From the IMG/VR virus record IMGVR_UViG_3300037245_001529, positions 1-43,416 of that record: 43,416 nucleotides of DNA. One strand, 5' to 3'. Under the pieces are notes generated by a model that saw only the letters and a program-made list of their open reading frames with translations, ran no database searches and was not told where the DNA came from. Positions 6,943-14,279 of this stretch are shown here, piece after piece. Numbering within the stretch: position 1 is the first letter of the stretch; every line of letters starts with the position of its first letter. A program made the translations under genes and the position numbers. The stretch is from a virus.

Positions 6943-7693
6943 TCTTTTCTTCGGGGAAAAGTGCGTATTTTTTGCGTTCGTCTTTTATCCGCTTCTCGGC
7001 TATCTTGCAGTAGTCGGGGTTTATCTCTATGCCTATGAAGTGGCGGCCCATGCGGACAGCGGCAACGCCTGTAGTGCCAGAGCCGAAGAAGGGGTCAAGG
7101 ATGGTGTCGCCCTCATTGCTGTAGGTTTTAATCAAATACTCCATCAGGGCCACAGGTTTTTGTGTGGGATGCACGTTATCATTTCTGAATACCGTACCCG
7201 TGTATATTAGTGTTGTTGGGTAATAGGTATCGTTCATTGTGAGGGCTGGTTTATATTTACCGTACAATTCGGTATGTTTCTTGAATTTGCCGCCCTTTTT
7301 TTGCATAGCCCCTTGTGTTATTTGGGGATTATAAGTAAAATTCCCAATCTTCTCTTTGGCAAACACCAACACGTCCTCATGTTCCCTTAATGGCATTTTT
7401 CGTGCATTAAGAAAACCGGAAACATTCCCCTTGTCCCATACCATATCGTATTTAAAATAATCAATGTTGGCTGATACTAATAAACTTGTAAATGGCTGAG
7501 AACACGTCAACACAAGCGAACCCCTACTCTTTAGCTTGGACAAAAACGGCCACAGTTTAGTATCTGCCATAGAATCCCAACTGCACTGAGTTATCCCATA
7601 CGGCGGGTCAGTAAGCACCAAATCCACCGAGTTATCCGGCATGTCCCGCATAACCTCAAGGCAGTCGCCGCAAATTACGGTGTCAAGTTCCAT
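6938..7693 (-). CDS. Beta-class DNA N4/N6 methyltransferase
   Basis: A 251-residue protein of the N6_N4_Mtase family. The catalytic motif TDPPYGITQ lies at 28-35, ahead of the SAM-binding motif DPFFGSGTTGVAA near 195. This order is diagnostic of beta-class enzymes, which methylate the amino group of adenine or cytosine in DNA. The region between them (NVSGFLNARKMPLREHEDVLVF ... HPTQKPVALMEYLIKTY) is the usual family core. ATG 7693 (MELDTV) fits the family start; the longer frame from 7822 runs through the upstream gene. No cognate endonuclease with clear pairing is adjacent, so protection against host restriction is the likely use. Confidence 0.92.
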   Translation of the reverse strand: MELDTVICGDCLEVMRDMPDNSVDLVLTDPPYGITQCSWDSMADTKLWPFLSKLKSRGSLVLTCSQPFTSLLVSANIDYFKYDMVWDKGNVSGFLNARKMPLREHEDVLVFAKEKIGNFTYNPQITQGAMQKKGGKFKKHTELYGKYKPALTMNDTYYPTTLIYTGTVFRNDNVHPTQKPVALMEYLIKTYSNEGDTILDPFFGSGTTGVAAVRMGRHFIGIEINPDYCKIAEKRIKDERKKYALFPEEKT

Positions 7694-7742
7694 GCTTTTC
7701 CGCCTTTTCCCGCTGGATGGCCTCGTAAATCTCTTTAGACAT
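7683..7742 (-). CDS. Possible 19-residue leader peptide before the methyltransferase
   Basis: A short frame, MSKEIYEAIQREKAEKHGT, whose ATG overlaps the stop of the upstream gene and whose stop lies just past the methyltransferase start codon. This layout would couple translation of the methyltransferase to the gene before it. It is too short to support by composition, so treat it as a candidate. Confidence 0.3.
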   Translation of the reverse strand: MSKEIYEAIQREKAEKHGT

Positions 7743-8031
7743 GCGACGCCTTTGTCTTGAAATTCCCCATGAACCAGTCGAAGGAGGCTCGGCCCCGCTT
7801 TTTGGCTTTCGCGTGCTTCCACCCAGACCGGAATTCGGCCTGGCGGATTTTTTGCATAGCCGCTTGGTGCCTGTCCCGGAAATACCGGACCCGCAATTCG
7901 GCCTCGGTTTCGCTGGTATACTCATTGGAGAAAAGTATGTACGACTCCTCCGCTCCGTGATAGGGGAGGTCTGTTGCAATCCGCAACTCGACAACTTTCC
8001 CGTTCCTGCGAAAACTAATGTCATGTTCCAT
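7735..8031 (-). CDS. Hypothetical protein
   Basis: A 98-residue protein with a beta-rich first half and a basic, helical second half (AAMQKIRQAEFRSGWKHAKAKKRGRASFDWF), which might contact nucleic acid. I start it at ATG 8031 (MEHDIS), overlapping the RusA stop by 11 bases; the longer frame to 8172 lies inside rusA. I do not recognise the family. Confidence 0.65.
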   Translation of the reverse strand: MEHDISFRRNGKVVELRIATDLPYHGAEESYILFSNEYTSETEAELRVRYFRDRHQAAMQKIRQAEFRSGWKHAKAKKRGRASFDWFMGNFKTKASHV

Positions 8032-8509
8032 TTTGCGCGTCCTTTCCGAATAGACCAACTTCCTTGCTCTCAATAATCTCTGATATTTGAATTTGCACGC
8101 CCGGATCGCGGTCAACGTAGACCTTCCGGGTTTCCTGTATGCACACTTGGGAGTCATCACGCCATATAACACCCTTCAGGGCGTCCTCTGCCGCCCGTAC
8201 CAGCTTTGTAAGGTCAGGCTTAGTAATCGGCAGGGGGGCCTCTATGCCTGCCTTGATGAGCGTGTGGGCGTTCTTACCGCTGCCGTAGTGCCCCTTTGGA
8301 CGCAACCGCCTGAACTCCATAGTCAGTTTCACCGGCCCACAAAGCAGGAGGCCTTGATATTCAGCCATAGCGAAGAATTTAACGGTGTTCATCCACGGTT
8401 TGGTTTTCTTGCTGTCGTGGGTTATGATCGCCCGCTTGAGCTTCTTGACGTAGAACGCCTTCTTGCTGCCTGCCGTTGCGGCCTTGCCTGGAACAAAGAA
8501 CTCGATCAT
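8021..8509 (-). CDS. rusA: RusA-like Holliday junction resolvase
   Basis: A 162-residue protein matching RusA: MIEFFVPGKAATAGSKKAF at the start, AEYQGLLLCGPVKLTMEF in the middle and the metal-site segment KPDLTKLVRAAEDALKGVIW followed by DDSQV, where the conserved aspartates sit. RusA dimers cut four-way junctions and resolve recombination intermediates before packaging. It fits with the YqaJ and ERF genes upstream. ATG 8509 overlaps the previous stop as ATGA. Confidence 0.9.
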   Translation of the reverse strand: MIEFFVPGKAATAGSKKAFYVKKLKRAIITHDSKKTKPWMNTVKFFAMAEYQGLLLCGPVKLTMEFRRLRPKGHYGSGKNAHTLIKAGIEAPLPITKPDLTKLVRAAEDALKGVIWRDDSQVCIQETRKVYVDRDPGVQIQISEIIESKEVGLFGKDAQNGT

Positions 8510-8709
8510 AATGCCTCTCCGTCTGGAATTTCCCGCTTAAATTCTTGGGTCGCCAATTCTACCCAGACCTGCTGTACTTCTGGCTTGCTTGCGAACTGGT
8601 ACAGCCCGGCCCTGAGAATAACGGTCTGGGCAACGCCGTTTTCCTCCGCCAACTTCTCAAGCATCGCCTTTTCGGGGATGGTCATTAGTGCCGTGGCCTG
8701 TATTCTCAT
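8506..8709 (-). CDS. Small protein, possible ribbon-helix-helix type
   Basis: A 67-residue protein beginning MRIQATALMTIPEKAMLEKLAEENG, a strand-helix pattern with a following AQTVILRAGLYQF helix. That layout resembles ribbon-helix-helix DNA-binding proteins, but the match is by eye and weak. Its stop overlaps the rusA start by four bases. The 133 bases upstream (8710-8842) contain no good gene. Confidence 0.6.
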   Translation of the reverse strand: MRIQATALMTIPEKAMLEKLAEENGVAQTVILRAGLYQFASKPEVQQVWVELATQEFKREIPDGEAL

Positions 8710-8842
8710 TTCGTCTCTGCTGTATGCTGTTATTAAATGGCCGGGCGGCGTTTATCCTGTATTTCTTGCCCCGGGGCTTGGAAGCGATCCAATCACCGCC
8801 GGCACAGGTCCGAAGCAAGTGCCGCCCGACCGGAAAGGAAAA

Positions 8843-9172
8843 CTACTTCGTAGCCTTCGGCTCTTTCTTCTCCTTGACCCTCACAACGTCGTCGCGGGGC
8901 TCAATCTCAATCTCCATCCCGTCGACCTTGAACCGGATCACACCGTCAGACATCCGCTGCAAGTTCGCCTTTTTGGCGAGTTCACGGATAACCGTCTTTT
9001 GGGCAATCTCAAGTTTCAACGACTCCAACCGAGTCTTCTGGTACTTCTTGTAAAGTTTGCCCGCTTGCTTGATCTCCGCAGCGTGCTCGCCGAGAAGTTC
9101 AAACAACTCTTGCTGTTCGCCCTTTTCCTTTGGCGGGGCGACCTTCTTCTTTGCTACTTTCTTCTTTGCCAT
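8843..9172 (-). CDS. Lys-rich hypothetical protein
   Basis: A 109-residue protein with a repeated basic start (KKKVAKKKVAPP), a helical middle with coiled-coil character (KQAGKLYKKYQKTRLESLKLEIAQK) and a short beta segment (VIRFKVDGMEIEIEPRDDVV). The ends are strongly basic, which suggests nucleic-acid contact. It starts at ATG 9172 behind AGGAGG. The function is unknown; it lies in the recombination block. Confidence 0.7.
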   Translation of the reverse strand: MAKKKVAKKKVAPPKEKGEQQELFELLGEHAAEIKQAGKLYKKYQKTRLESLKLEIAQKTVIRELAKKANLQRMSDGVIRFKVDGMEIEIEPRDDVVRVKEKKEPKATK

Positions 9173-9243
9173 AAGTGGCCTCCTGAATTAAAGTTATCAA
9201 TTAAGGGCTTCCGTGCCCGTTACCCGGTCCATCGCCCATCCAT

Positions 9244-9260
9244 GCCCCGTCCGTCGGGGC
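9244..9260 (-). other. GC-rich hairpin after the gene at 9268-9570
   Basis: GCCCCG (9244-9249) and CGGGGC (9255-9260) form a six-pair stem with a five-base loop, seven bases beyond the TAA of the upstream gene. No T-run follows, so it is more likely an RNA-stability or pausing element than a terminator. Confidence 0.4.
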
Positions 9261-9267
9261 GTCCGTG

Positions 9268-9570
9268 TTATTCTAAGCTGTCTCGGATTTTATCTTGTTC
9301 AGGCAGGGGGACAGTTCGCGTGTCCTCGTCCAGTCGGCAAACCAACTCTCTCACTCTCCCGATACGGACAGCCCTACCTTCCAGCTTCTCATGTACTTTC
9401 CCGGCAGCGTCATACAGGCCAAAGTCAGATATCTTCCTGCCAGTGTCGCCCTTGTGATGGTCGAAACTGACCGTCAGGGATCTGTAATTGTCGCTCCTTG
9501 CGAGGAATCCCGCCAGAAATTCGGCGTTATCGAACAGGAATTGCGCCATGCGTTTAATGTCATCCTTCAT
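9268..9570 (-). CDS. Hypothetical protein
   Basis: A 100-residue protein. The first helix (MKDDIKRMAQFLFDNAEFLAGF) is followed by a beta section (YRSLTVSFDHHK ... ISDFGLYDAAG) and a charged C-terminus. I do not recognise the family. ATG 9570 has a GGAG site upstream. It is the only gene between the NinB-like gene and the Lys-rich gene. Confidence 0.65.
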   Translation of the reverse strand: MKDDIKRMAQFLFDNAEFLAGFLARSDNYRSLTVSFDHHKGDTGRKISDFGLYDAAGKVHEKLEGRAVRIGRVRELVCRLDEDTRTVPLPEQDKIRDSLE

Positions 9571-9595
9571 GATTCTTTCTCCTTGGATTTAGTTT

Positions 9596-10051
9596 CTATT
9601 CTTCACGCCACGATTTAAGTTTATCCCCGTTCATGTGCAAGCTGCCAACGGCAAACTTCACTACGTTGTCGAGTACAATGCTCATTCGGGTGACAGTCAT
9701 ATCGTCATCGGACATCCGCATCAGAGTCCCGTTTTCGCCTACGTGGTTGCATAGCGCAGTCAGTAGTTCGTGCGTGTCCAGGTCTGTGTATTTCCGCTCT
9801 GCGGTAACTTTGTCGAAAGCTGAAATGGTTATCGTGTGCCCGTCCGCCGTCAACTGCTCTGTTATCTCCGGCACGAACAGCCCCCAATAGATGCCCAACT
9901 GCTCTGCCGTTTTTGGGTCCGGGTCTTTGTGCGGGATCTTCAAAGACAGACTGAACCATTCGCCGTCGTGCTTGCCGATCCACTTGTTCAGCAGGTCGGG
10001 GCGGGTGACCTTCAATGCTCCGTCTTTGATTTTCCCGCTATAATTAGGCAT
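9596..10051 (-). CDS. NinB-like recombination-block protein
   Basis: A 151-residue protein. It has the segment KTAEQLGIYWGLFVPEITEQL, resembling the helix seen in NinB and related phage proteins that bind single-stranded DNA, then DLDTHELLTALC and a C-terminal LHMNGDKLKSWREE. The assignment is by pattern and by position next to the ERF annealing gene, so it is tentative. ATG 10051 is used; a TTG one codon upstream is also in frame. Confidence 0.5.
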   Translation of the reverse strand: MPNYSGKIKDGALKVTRPDLLNKWIGKHDGEWFSLSLKIPHKDPDPKTAEQLGIYWGLFVPEITEQLTADGHTITISAFDKVTAERKYTDLDTHELLTALCNHVGENGTLMRMSDDDMTVTRMSIVLDNVVKFAVGSLHMNGDKLKSWREE

Positions 10052-10066
10052 CAACGTCTTTCGTTC

Positions 10067-11011
10067 TTAATGTATACACTCGGCGGCTTCTTTGGGCGTG
10101 CCGAATTCCATGCCACACAGTGTGCATCGGTAAAGAACCTCTTGCTGCTCGTCCGGCACACTGTCCTCGTCGCCGGGTAAACCCTGATCTTTCTCGAAGT
10201 CGCTGCGGTTGTCGGGAATGAAGATTTCAGGGCGGTCGAATTTGGCGAACCATGCAACTACTCGGCCTACCATCGCTATATCCGGGTAGCTCTGTTCCTT
10301 TTCGTAGCAGATAGCGGCAACCTTTTTCGCGTCGACCCGCATTCCCGGCGGGGCTTCGATCTGCTCGGCGATTGCGTCAATGGCTTCCTGCTCTTCTTCT
10401 TTTGGCGGGTCGACCATAGGTGGTTTCTTGCCCGGCGGGTTGCCATCGGCATCCTGCGTTGGGATGTTCCATATCATACAGAGCAAGTATCGCCGTCCGT
10501 AAGTAAAAGAGGTAGCCTTGGCGTGTATTCTGGTCATATTGACAACGCCTTTTATCCCTACTCCGCCCAACGGAACGTCAAGGTGGTACGTCTCCTTGTG
10601 CCCTGCCTTGTGCAAAACATCCGCATAAACTCGTACATCTTCCGCCTTCTCGGCTTTCCCTTCATAGTAAATGATAGAAAAACCCTGTGCGGTATATACG
10701 GGCTGTGCCATTTCGATAACGCTGTCAAGCCCGGCATACTTGCTTTTTGTATTCGGGTTGACTTTTGTTTTTACAACGGCATCTATGTTCGACTGTGCAA
10801 CCGCAAAGTCAGAGGCGAAAACTTTTCTTGCCTGGTTGGCCTCATGTCGCTCTTGAAACTCGAGCATTTTCCCGAAACCTTCAACGTCGAACTTGTCTCC
10901 GCCACCGTTACTCATTAGCTGCATCATTATGCCCGCCGGCGACTCTGGGTCAACCCTTGCAAGGCCGGTTGTCTCGTCCGCCTTCTGTATTTCGTTCTTT
11001 GTCTTTGCCAT
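10067..11011 (-). CDS. erf: ERF family single-strand annealing protein
   Basis: A 314-residue protein. The ERF core runs from about 60 to 200: VFASDFAVAQSNIDAVVKTK, SKYAGLDSVIEMAQPVYTAQ, GFSIIYY, LDVPLGGVGIKG and TSFTYGRRYLLCMIWNI. ERF rings pair complementary single strands during phage recombination and genome circularisation. The C-terminus ends in YRCTLCGMEFGTPKEAAECIH, a CxxC plus CxH zinc-finger-like tail that could add DNA contact. It lies between the coiled-coil/YqaJ genes and the NinB-like gene, forming a complete resect-and-anneal cassette. ATG 11011 follows an AGGAG. Confidence 0.92.
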   Translation of the reverse strand: MAKTKNEIQKADETTGLARVDPESPAGIMMQLMSNGGGDKFDVEGFGKMLEFQERHEANQARKVFASDFAVAQSNIDAVVKTKVNPNTKSKYAGLDSVIEMAQPVYTAQGFSIIYYEGKAEKAEDVRVYADVLHKAGHKETYHLDVPLGGVGIKGVVNMTRIHAKATSFTYGRRYLLCMIWNIPTQDADGNPPGKKPPMVDPPKEEEQEAIDAIAEQIEAPPGMRVDAKKVAAICYEKEQSYPDIAMVGRVVAWFAKFDRPEIFIPDNRSDFEKDQGLPGDEDSVPDEQQEVLYRCTLCGMEFGTPKEAAECIH

Positions 11012-11022
11012 GATTCTCCTTT

Positions 11023-11229
11023 CTATTCGGCAACCTCAATGCCGAAATACTCTATAGCGGCCTCGTCGCCGATTTCCTCCAGCAATTCGCCCGTTCCAAG
11101 ATAGGACACAAGGTCGCTGAGCGGTATCTGGTCGACTACGTTTTCAGTGTCAACCGTTACTTCCACATCTTCCACTTCTACGCCTTGCACCTCTACGACA
11201 ACTTTGGTTTCTACGTCGCTTAATCTCAT
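11023..11229 (-). CDS. Small acidic protein
   Basis: A 68-residue, strongly acidic protein (VEVQGVEVEDVEVTVDTENV near 13-32). It may be a DNA mimic or a partner of the neighbouring ERF protein, but this is speculation from composition only. I use ATG 11229 (MRLSDVETK), with GAGGAGAAT just upstream, instead of the longer frame from 11265. It sits between the coiled-coil gene and erf. Confidence 0.65.
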   Translation of the reverse strand: MRLSDVETKVVVEVQGVEVEDVEVTVDTENVVDQIPLSDLVSYLGTGELLEEIGDEAAIEYFGIEVAE

Positions 11230-11237
11230 GATTCTCC

Positions 11238-11984
11238 TCAATAGTTTATGGATAAATATTTGCAATGGCCCTCGTCGATGAACGCGACAAGCTGCTCCGC
11301 AGTAAACAGTTCGCCAAGACCTTCTTCTATGGTGGCTATGGCGTTTCCCCTGATTTTTTGCCGATGTCTCTTGTTGGCGATACGCTTCATATCTATGTCC
11401 GCAAGACGTTTCTTCTCGGCTTCCTCGGCGGCGTTGGCTTGGCGTGTCTTTTCCTGCTCGGCTGCGATGGCGTCTTGCGTATTGCGTTCGCCCAAAGCTA
11501 CGGCCTCCTTGACAGCAGCGGCCTTGTCGGCTTCAACTTTTGCGGCAGTCTCTTTGGCTTTCTGCTCAGCTTCCTTGGCGGTGACTTCCTCCTCGCGGCG
11601 CTTCAGGTCGGCAAGGCGCTTTTCCTCGGCCTCCTGTGCCGCCTTCTCCTCTGCGGCGACAATCGCCTCTGCGGCTTTGCGTTTGGCGTCCTCGATCTCA
11701 TCCAGGGGCTTCATGCGCTCGTCGATGATCGCTTGGACGCCCGCGGTCAACTCGTTCTTGACAGCATCGACCTTGCGGCCAAACTCCAAAGCGCCCTTTT
11801 TGGTGGTCCTGTGCAGGTCCGCAATGGCGGTCTTGTGGCTGCGGAGCCGGTAAACATACGACCGGAGATTCCTTTCGCCATCCTCAGTCGTGTGGTCGAA
11901 TACAAGGCTTTCATCCTTTGCCGCCAACTCTGCAAGCTGTGCCTTGATCGGGTCGAATACTGCGAGGCTCATTTCGTCTGTCAT
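11238..11984 (-). CDS. Ala/Glu/Lys-rich coiled-coil protein of the recombination block
   Basis: A 248-residue protein. A globular N-terminus (to about 95) is followed by a long coiled coil (about 95-200) rich in Ala, Glu and Lys, then a C-terminal helical end (EEGLGELFTAEQLVAFIDEGH). Proteins of this shape commonly sit between YqaJ-type exonucleases and annealing proteins in phages; the exact role is unknown, possibly as a scaffold. Its low-complexity codons create long open frames on the other strand, which I do not count. ATG 11984. Confidence 0.75.
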   Translation of the reverse strand: MTDEMSLAVFDPIKAQLAELAAKDESLVFDHTTEDGERNLRSYVYRLRSHKTAIADLHRTTKKGALEFGRKVDAVKNELTAGVQAIIDERMKPLDEIEDAKRKAAEAIVAAEEKAAQEAEEKRLADLKRREEEVTAKEAEQKAKETAAKVEADKAAAVKEAVALGERNTQDAIAAEQEKTRQANAAEEAEKKRLADIDMKRIANKRHRQKIRGNAIATIEEGLGELFTAEQLVAFIDEGHCKYLSINY

Positions 11985-11996
11985 GTCATTTTCCTT

Positions 11997-12641
11997 TCAA
12001 AAAGGGCATTTGGTTAGTTTATCGTACATTTCTTTCATGTCGTTCACGAACATCACTATTCCGATGTGCAGTTTCTTTATATACTCTTCGTCACGGTCGA
12101 ACCGGGCATACATACACGGCCTGCTTGGGTAACGTGCATCATAAAGAACAAAATAGCAATACTTCCGGCCCGTTACGAACATGCCCCCTTGTGCCTGGTC
12201 CCTGTACGCTTTTGAAAGGCTACCGAAATCTATGCGGTCCGCCTCTATGTAATCCATATATGTTAAAAGCTCGGGGCACTTGATCTCAAGGGTAGTATCG
12301 TCGCCCATCAAACCATCGGGACTAAAACCTATATCGTCATTGTAGTCAATGAAACCGACCTGTTTAATATCCTCCCCCATCAGGCTCGCGAAATAACCGC
12401 GGGCTTCGTCCTCTGTCTCATTTCCGTGGGCCATTGCACTGTTGCCTTTGAATTTTCCGGGGAAAGGTATTCCGTGGATTCTTTCATAGACAAGTGCTTT
12501 CATATAATCTTTACGAGTCTTGCTGGGGTTACTGCCACGGCCACTTGAAACCGCCTTGCTGAAATTGCTGGCCGTTACCTTGCCCAAACGGATGGCGTAC
12601 CACTCAGGCGAACCCTGTACGATATCGGGGTGGATTTTCAC
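11997..12641 (-). CDS. YqaJ-like viral exonuclease
   Basis: A 214-residue protein of the YqaJ/lambda-exonuclease group: QGSPEWYAIRLGKVTASNF at the start, an AMAHGNETEDEAR helix, then the catalytic GFSPDGLMGD ... TLEIKCPELL motif, with the D-(E-x-K) metal site, and QAQGGMFVTGRKYCYFVLYD. It would resect double-stranded ends 5' to 3' to feed the ERF annealing protein. The start codon is GTG, overlapping the upstream stop as GTGA. Confidence 0.92.
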   Translation of the reverse strand: MKIHPDIVQGSPEWYAIRLGKVTASNFSKAVSSGRGSNPSKTRKDYMKALVYERIHGIPFPGKFKGNSAMAHGNETEDEARGYFASLMGEDIKQVGFIDYNDDIGFSPDGLMGDDTTLEIKCPELLTYMDYIEADRIDFGSLSKAYRDQAQGGMFVTGRKYCYFVLYDARYPSRPCMYARFDRDEEYIKKLHIGIVMFVNDMKEMYDKLTKCPF

Positions 12642-12868
12642 GGTGCATCCCTAAAATACTTGTCAATATCGTCGCCGGAGATCGACAGGGTGAAAACCTT
12701 ACTGTCGTCTCCTGATTGTATGAAAGTCCATTCATATCGCTCGAACAACCATTGCTCACACGAGATAGTATAGGATTCGTCAAACGATGCGCCCAAGGTT
12801 TCGGCTACCTCTATCGCTGCCGTGCGCAGGTCATTGAATGGTCGTTTGTCGGTTAGGGTCTCAGGCAT
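12638..12868 (-). CDS. Small hypothetical protein with MPETLTDKR start
   Basis: A 76-residue protein. Its first nine codons are nearly identical to the starts of two other small ORFs (13126 and 13394). After that the sequence is unique: a helix (AAIEVAETLGASF) and an aromatic strand section (EQWLFERYEWTFIQ). I start it at ATG 12868, which overlaps the preceding stop by eight bases, because the conserved start lies there. It has no clear SD and probably depends on coupling. No family is recognised. Confidence 0.65.
   Translation of the reverse strand: MPETLTDKRPFNDLRTAAIEVAETLGASFDESYTISCEQWLFERYEWTFIQSGDDSKVFTLSISGDDIDKYFRDAP
12843..12868. repeat. MPE start-region repeat, copy 1
   Basis: This 26-base stretch on the plus strand ends in CAT, the start codon of the gene on the minus strand. 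It matches 13101-13126 at all but one position. The similarity to copy 3 continues into the end of the upstream gene. Confidence 0.85.
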
Positions 12869-13025
12869 TGGGGGAGTCCTTAATAAGCACCCAATTAACA
12901 AATAAGTCATAGTCCGGGAAAGGGCAATGTGCGGGCTCAACAATCGAATCGTCAGGTATTTCCAATATGCACGGTTGAGGGTTTTTTACTTCATCTTGGC
13001 ATCCATCGCATCGGTATTTACTCAT
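12861..13025 (-). CDS. Small Cys-rich protein
   Basis: A 54-residue protein, MSKYRCDGCQDE ... , with CxxC near the start and two later cysteines (QPCILE, AHCPFP), a likely zinc-binding mini-domain. Its ATG overlaps the previous 34-residue ORF as ATGA. Its last residues (KDSPNA) and the overlap with the next start resemble the end of the gene at 13387-13647 (KDTPHA). Confidence 0.6.
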   Translation of the reverse strand: MSKYRCDGCQDEVKNPQPCILEIPDDSIVEPAHCPFPDYDLFVNWVLIKDSPNA

Positions 13026-13126
13026 TTCGCATCCTCCGGCCATAGTGATAGTGCGTATCCATTGAACACAACCTCGTTCCACGCCGCCATCTCTGCCAGT
13101 CGTTTGTCGGTTAGGTTCTCAGGCAT
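13022..13126 (-). CDS. 34-residue ORF with MPENLTDKR start
   Basis: A short frame reading MPENLTDKRLAEMAAWNEVV and then fourteen more residues. The LTDKRLAEM phrase matches the opening helix of Ea22-like phage proteins. The frame is tied into its neighbours by a TGATG overlap upstream and ATGA downstream, which supports real translation. It may be a truncated relic that now mainly couples its neighbours. Confidence 0.55.
   Translation of the reverse strand: MPENLTDKRLAEMAAWNEVVFNGYALSLWPEDAK
13096..13126. repeat. MPE start-region repeat, copy 2
   Basis: This copy shares its first and last parts (CCAGTCG and TTAGGTTCTCAGGCAT on the plus strand) with 13364-13394 and most of its length with copy 1. 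It covers the ATG and first codons of the 34-residue ORF. Confidence 0.85.
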
Positions 13127-13353
13127 CAAGACCTCGCTTTCCGCTGCCAATGGGCAGTAGCGTATCGCCATCGTACCATATGGCTTTCATGATTGCTTTC
13201 TGCATCCCACCCCCTGATTTTCCTGCCACATCGCGGGCAGTTTGGTTCATCATCACAAATTGCAGTCTCGCAACATTCCGTGAAAAAAGTGCTGTTCGTT
13301 CCTTGTGGCTGCAACGACATTACTCCAACAAGATGCTCAGGATTAAAGTACAT
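13126..13353 (-). CDS. Small zinc-ribbon protein
   Basis: A 75-residue protein with FFTECCETAICDDEPNCPRC, two CxxC-like pairs of a zinc ribbon, followed by GRKIRGWDAE and a basic tail. It starts at ATG 13353, sharing its A with the TAA of a 13-codon ORF (TAATG). A start at 13320 (MSLQPQG) is possible. The function is unknown. Confidence 0.6.
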   Translation of the reverse strand: MYFNPEHLVGVMSLQPQGTNSTFFTECCETAICDDEPNCPRCGRKIRGWDAESNHESHMVRWRYATAHWQRKARS

Positions 13354-13394
13354 TATTGACTCTCCAGTCGGGTTGGGGTTAGGTTCTCAGGCAT
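13353..13394 (-). CDS. 13-residue ORF with MPENLT start
   Basis: The frame MPENLTPTRLESQ begins inside the stop of the upstream gene and ends as TAATG on the next start. It is the third copy of the repeated MPE start region (31 bases, 13364-13394, against 13096-13126). As a peptide it is dubious; as a coupling element it is plausible. Confidence 0.35.
   Translation of the reverse strand: MPENLTPTRLESQ
13364..13394. repeat. MPE start-region repeat, copy 3
   Basis: This is the third copy, covering most of the 13-residue ORF. The middle eight bases have diverged from copy 2; both ends are exact. Confidence 0.8.
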
Positions 13395-13647
13395 GGGGGG
13401 TGTCCTTTGCATTAGACCTGCCGAATAAGTACCGAAATAATACTCTTTCGGCCTCGATTATATGGTCATATTGTATTATGACTTCATCAAGTTTCGCAGC
13501 CACCTCATCATCTCTGCCGATAGAGGTCAATGTCTTAACGAGGATGGATTGCCTTGCCTCTGTCAAGCGGATTATACGGCCCTTACATAAGCCCTTGAAT
13601 GTACGCATTGTGTCTTGCGAATATGGCTTTTTATCATCTCTGCTCAT
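13387..13647 (-). CDS. Hypothetical helical protein
   Basis: An 86-residue protein that appears almost entirely helical (LCKGRIIRLTEARQSILVKTLTS, then DEVAAKLDEVIIQYDHIIEAERVLF). I use ATG 13647, overlapping the endolysin stop as ATGA. I do not recognise the family. Its stop lies within the ATGCCTGAG of the next MPE repeat. Confidence 0.65.
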   Translation of the reverse strand: MSRDDKKPYSQDTMRTFKGLCKGRIIRLTEARQSILVKTLTSIGRDDEVAAKLDEVIIQYDHIIEAERVLFRYLFGRSNAKDTPHA

Positions 13648-14279
13648 TTCGCCTCCATTCTGGCCTTGACGCGGAGCCAATAGGCTTTTGTGGATTCTTT
13701 CTTGTGGCCGTTTGGGCCGCCGTTATGAATACGAGCTTGAAGTTCAAACATCTTCATCCATCCTATTGCTTCATCAGTTGTCTTAAATTGCCCGCTTGCC
13801 CATAATTCATCCCATGCTTTAGGACCGTAAACACCTATGTAAATACCAACCATTGCCAAACTTTTGTCTCTATCGAGTCTGTCCTCGTAACTAAAGACAT
13901 TGCCGATTGGAACTGGAGCCCTTAGCTTCAATATCCGATTGACATCGTCCACATAAATCTTATGTATCTGCAAGCACCCAACCGCCGCCCCATTGTCGCC
14001 AATGGCACTGTCGGCACCACGACTTTCGATATAAATCAAAGCGTCAAGCAAGTCGTCAGAAGTAAAAGTGGCGGACTTAATACTCGCCACTTCGGAGGAG
14101 GGTGATGAAAAGTCTGTAAGAGCCTGGCCGCCCTGTGTAGGACTGACACCAGGCTCCGGAGGGGAGAAAACTGTTGAGCGATGGTAATAGTTATGGAGAG
14201 TACGACTCATCTCGAACGAAACAGCTATAGCAAGAACGATACTCGCGGTCAGTAGTAAAATGTTTAGGCTTGATTTCAT
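13644..14279 (-). CDS. Endolysin: signal-anchored lytic transglycosylase-like
   Basis: A 211-residue protein. A hydrophobic segment (about 6-20, LNILLLTASIVLAIAV) is a signal anchor of the kind that delivers SAR endolysins to the periplasm. After a Pro/Ser-rich linker comes an SLT-like domain: ALIYIESRGADSA with Glu85 as the presumed catalytic acid, GAAVGCLQIHKIYV, and later RIHNGGPNGHKK ... YWLRVKARM. It should cleave peptidoglycan at lysis. It lies away from the holin candidates (16252 and 29269). Its start region (14277-14295) is an exact 19-base copy of that of the next gene upstream. Confidence 0.82.
   Translation of the reverse strand: MKSSLNILLLTASIVLAIAVSFEMSRTLHNYYHRSTVFSPPEPGVSPTQGGQALTDFSSPSSEVASIKSATFTSDDLLDALIYIESRGADSAIGDNGAAVGCLQIHKIYVDDVNRILKLRAPVPIGNVFSYEDRLDRDKSLAMVGIYIGVYGPKAWDELWASGQFKTTDEAIGWMKMFELQARIHNGGPNGHKKESTKAYWLRVKARMEAK

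Noticed and set aside
7683-8024. 113-codon minus-strand frame
   Set aside because: Most of it overlaps the better-supported 98-residue gene in another frame; only its last 19 codons have a plausible separate start.
8710-8842. TTG-started frame of about 53 codons in the gap before the gene at 8709
   Set aside because: It has a rare start codon, a poor SD and no recognised motif; I leave the gap unannotated.
8087-9457. 456-codon open frame on the plus strand
   Set aside because: It lies opposite rusA and two other minus-strand genes, has no family motif, and crosses their real boundaries; it is a by-product of codon use.
11265-12017. 250-codon plus-strand frame opposite the coiled-coil gene
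   Set aside because: The repetitive Ala/Glu codons of the minus-strand gene create open antisense frames; the hydrophobic low-complexity product has no RBS.
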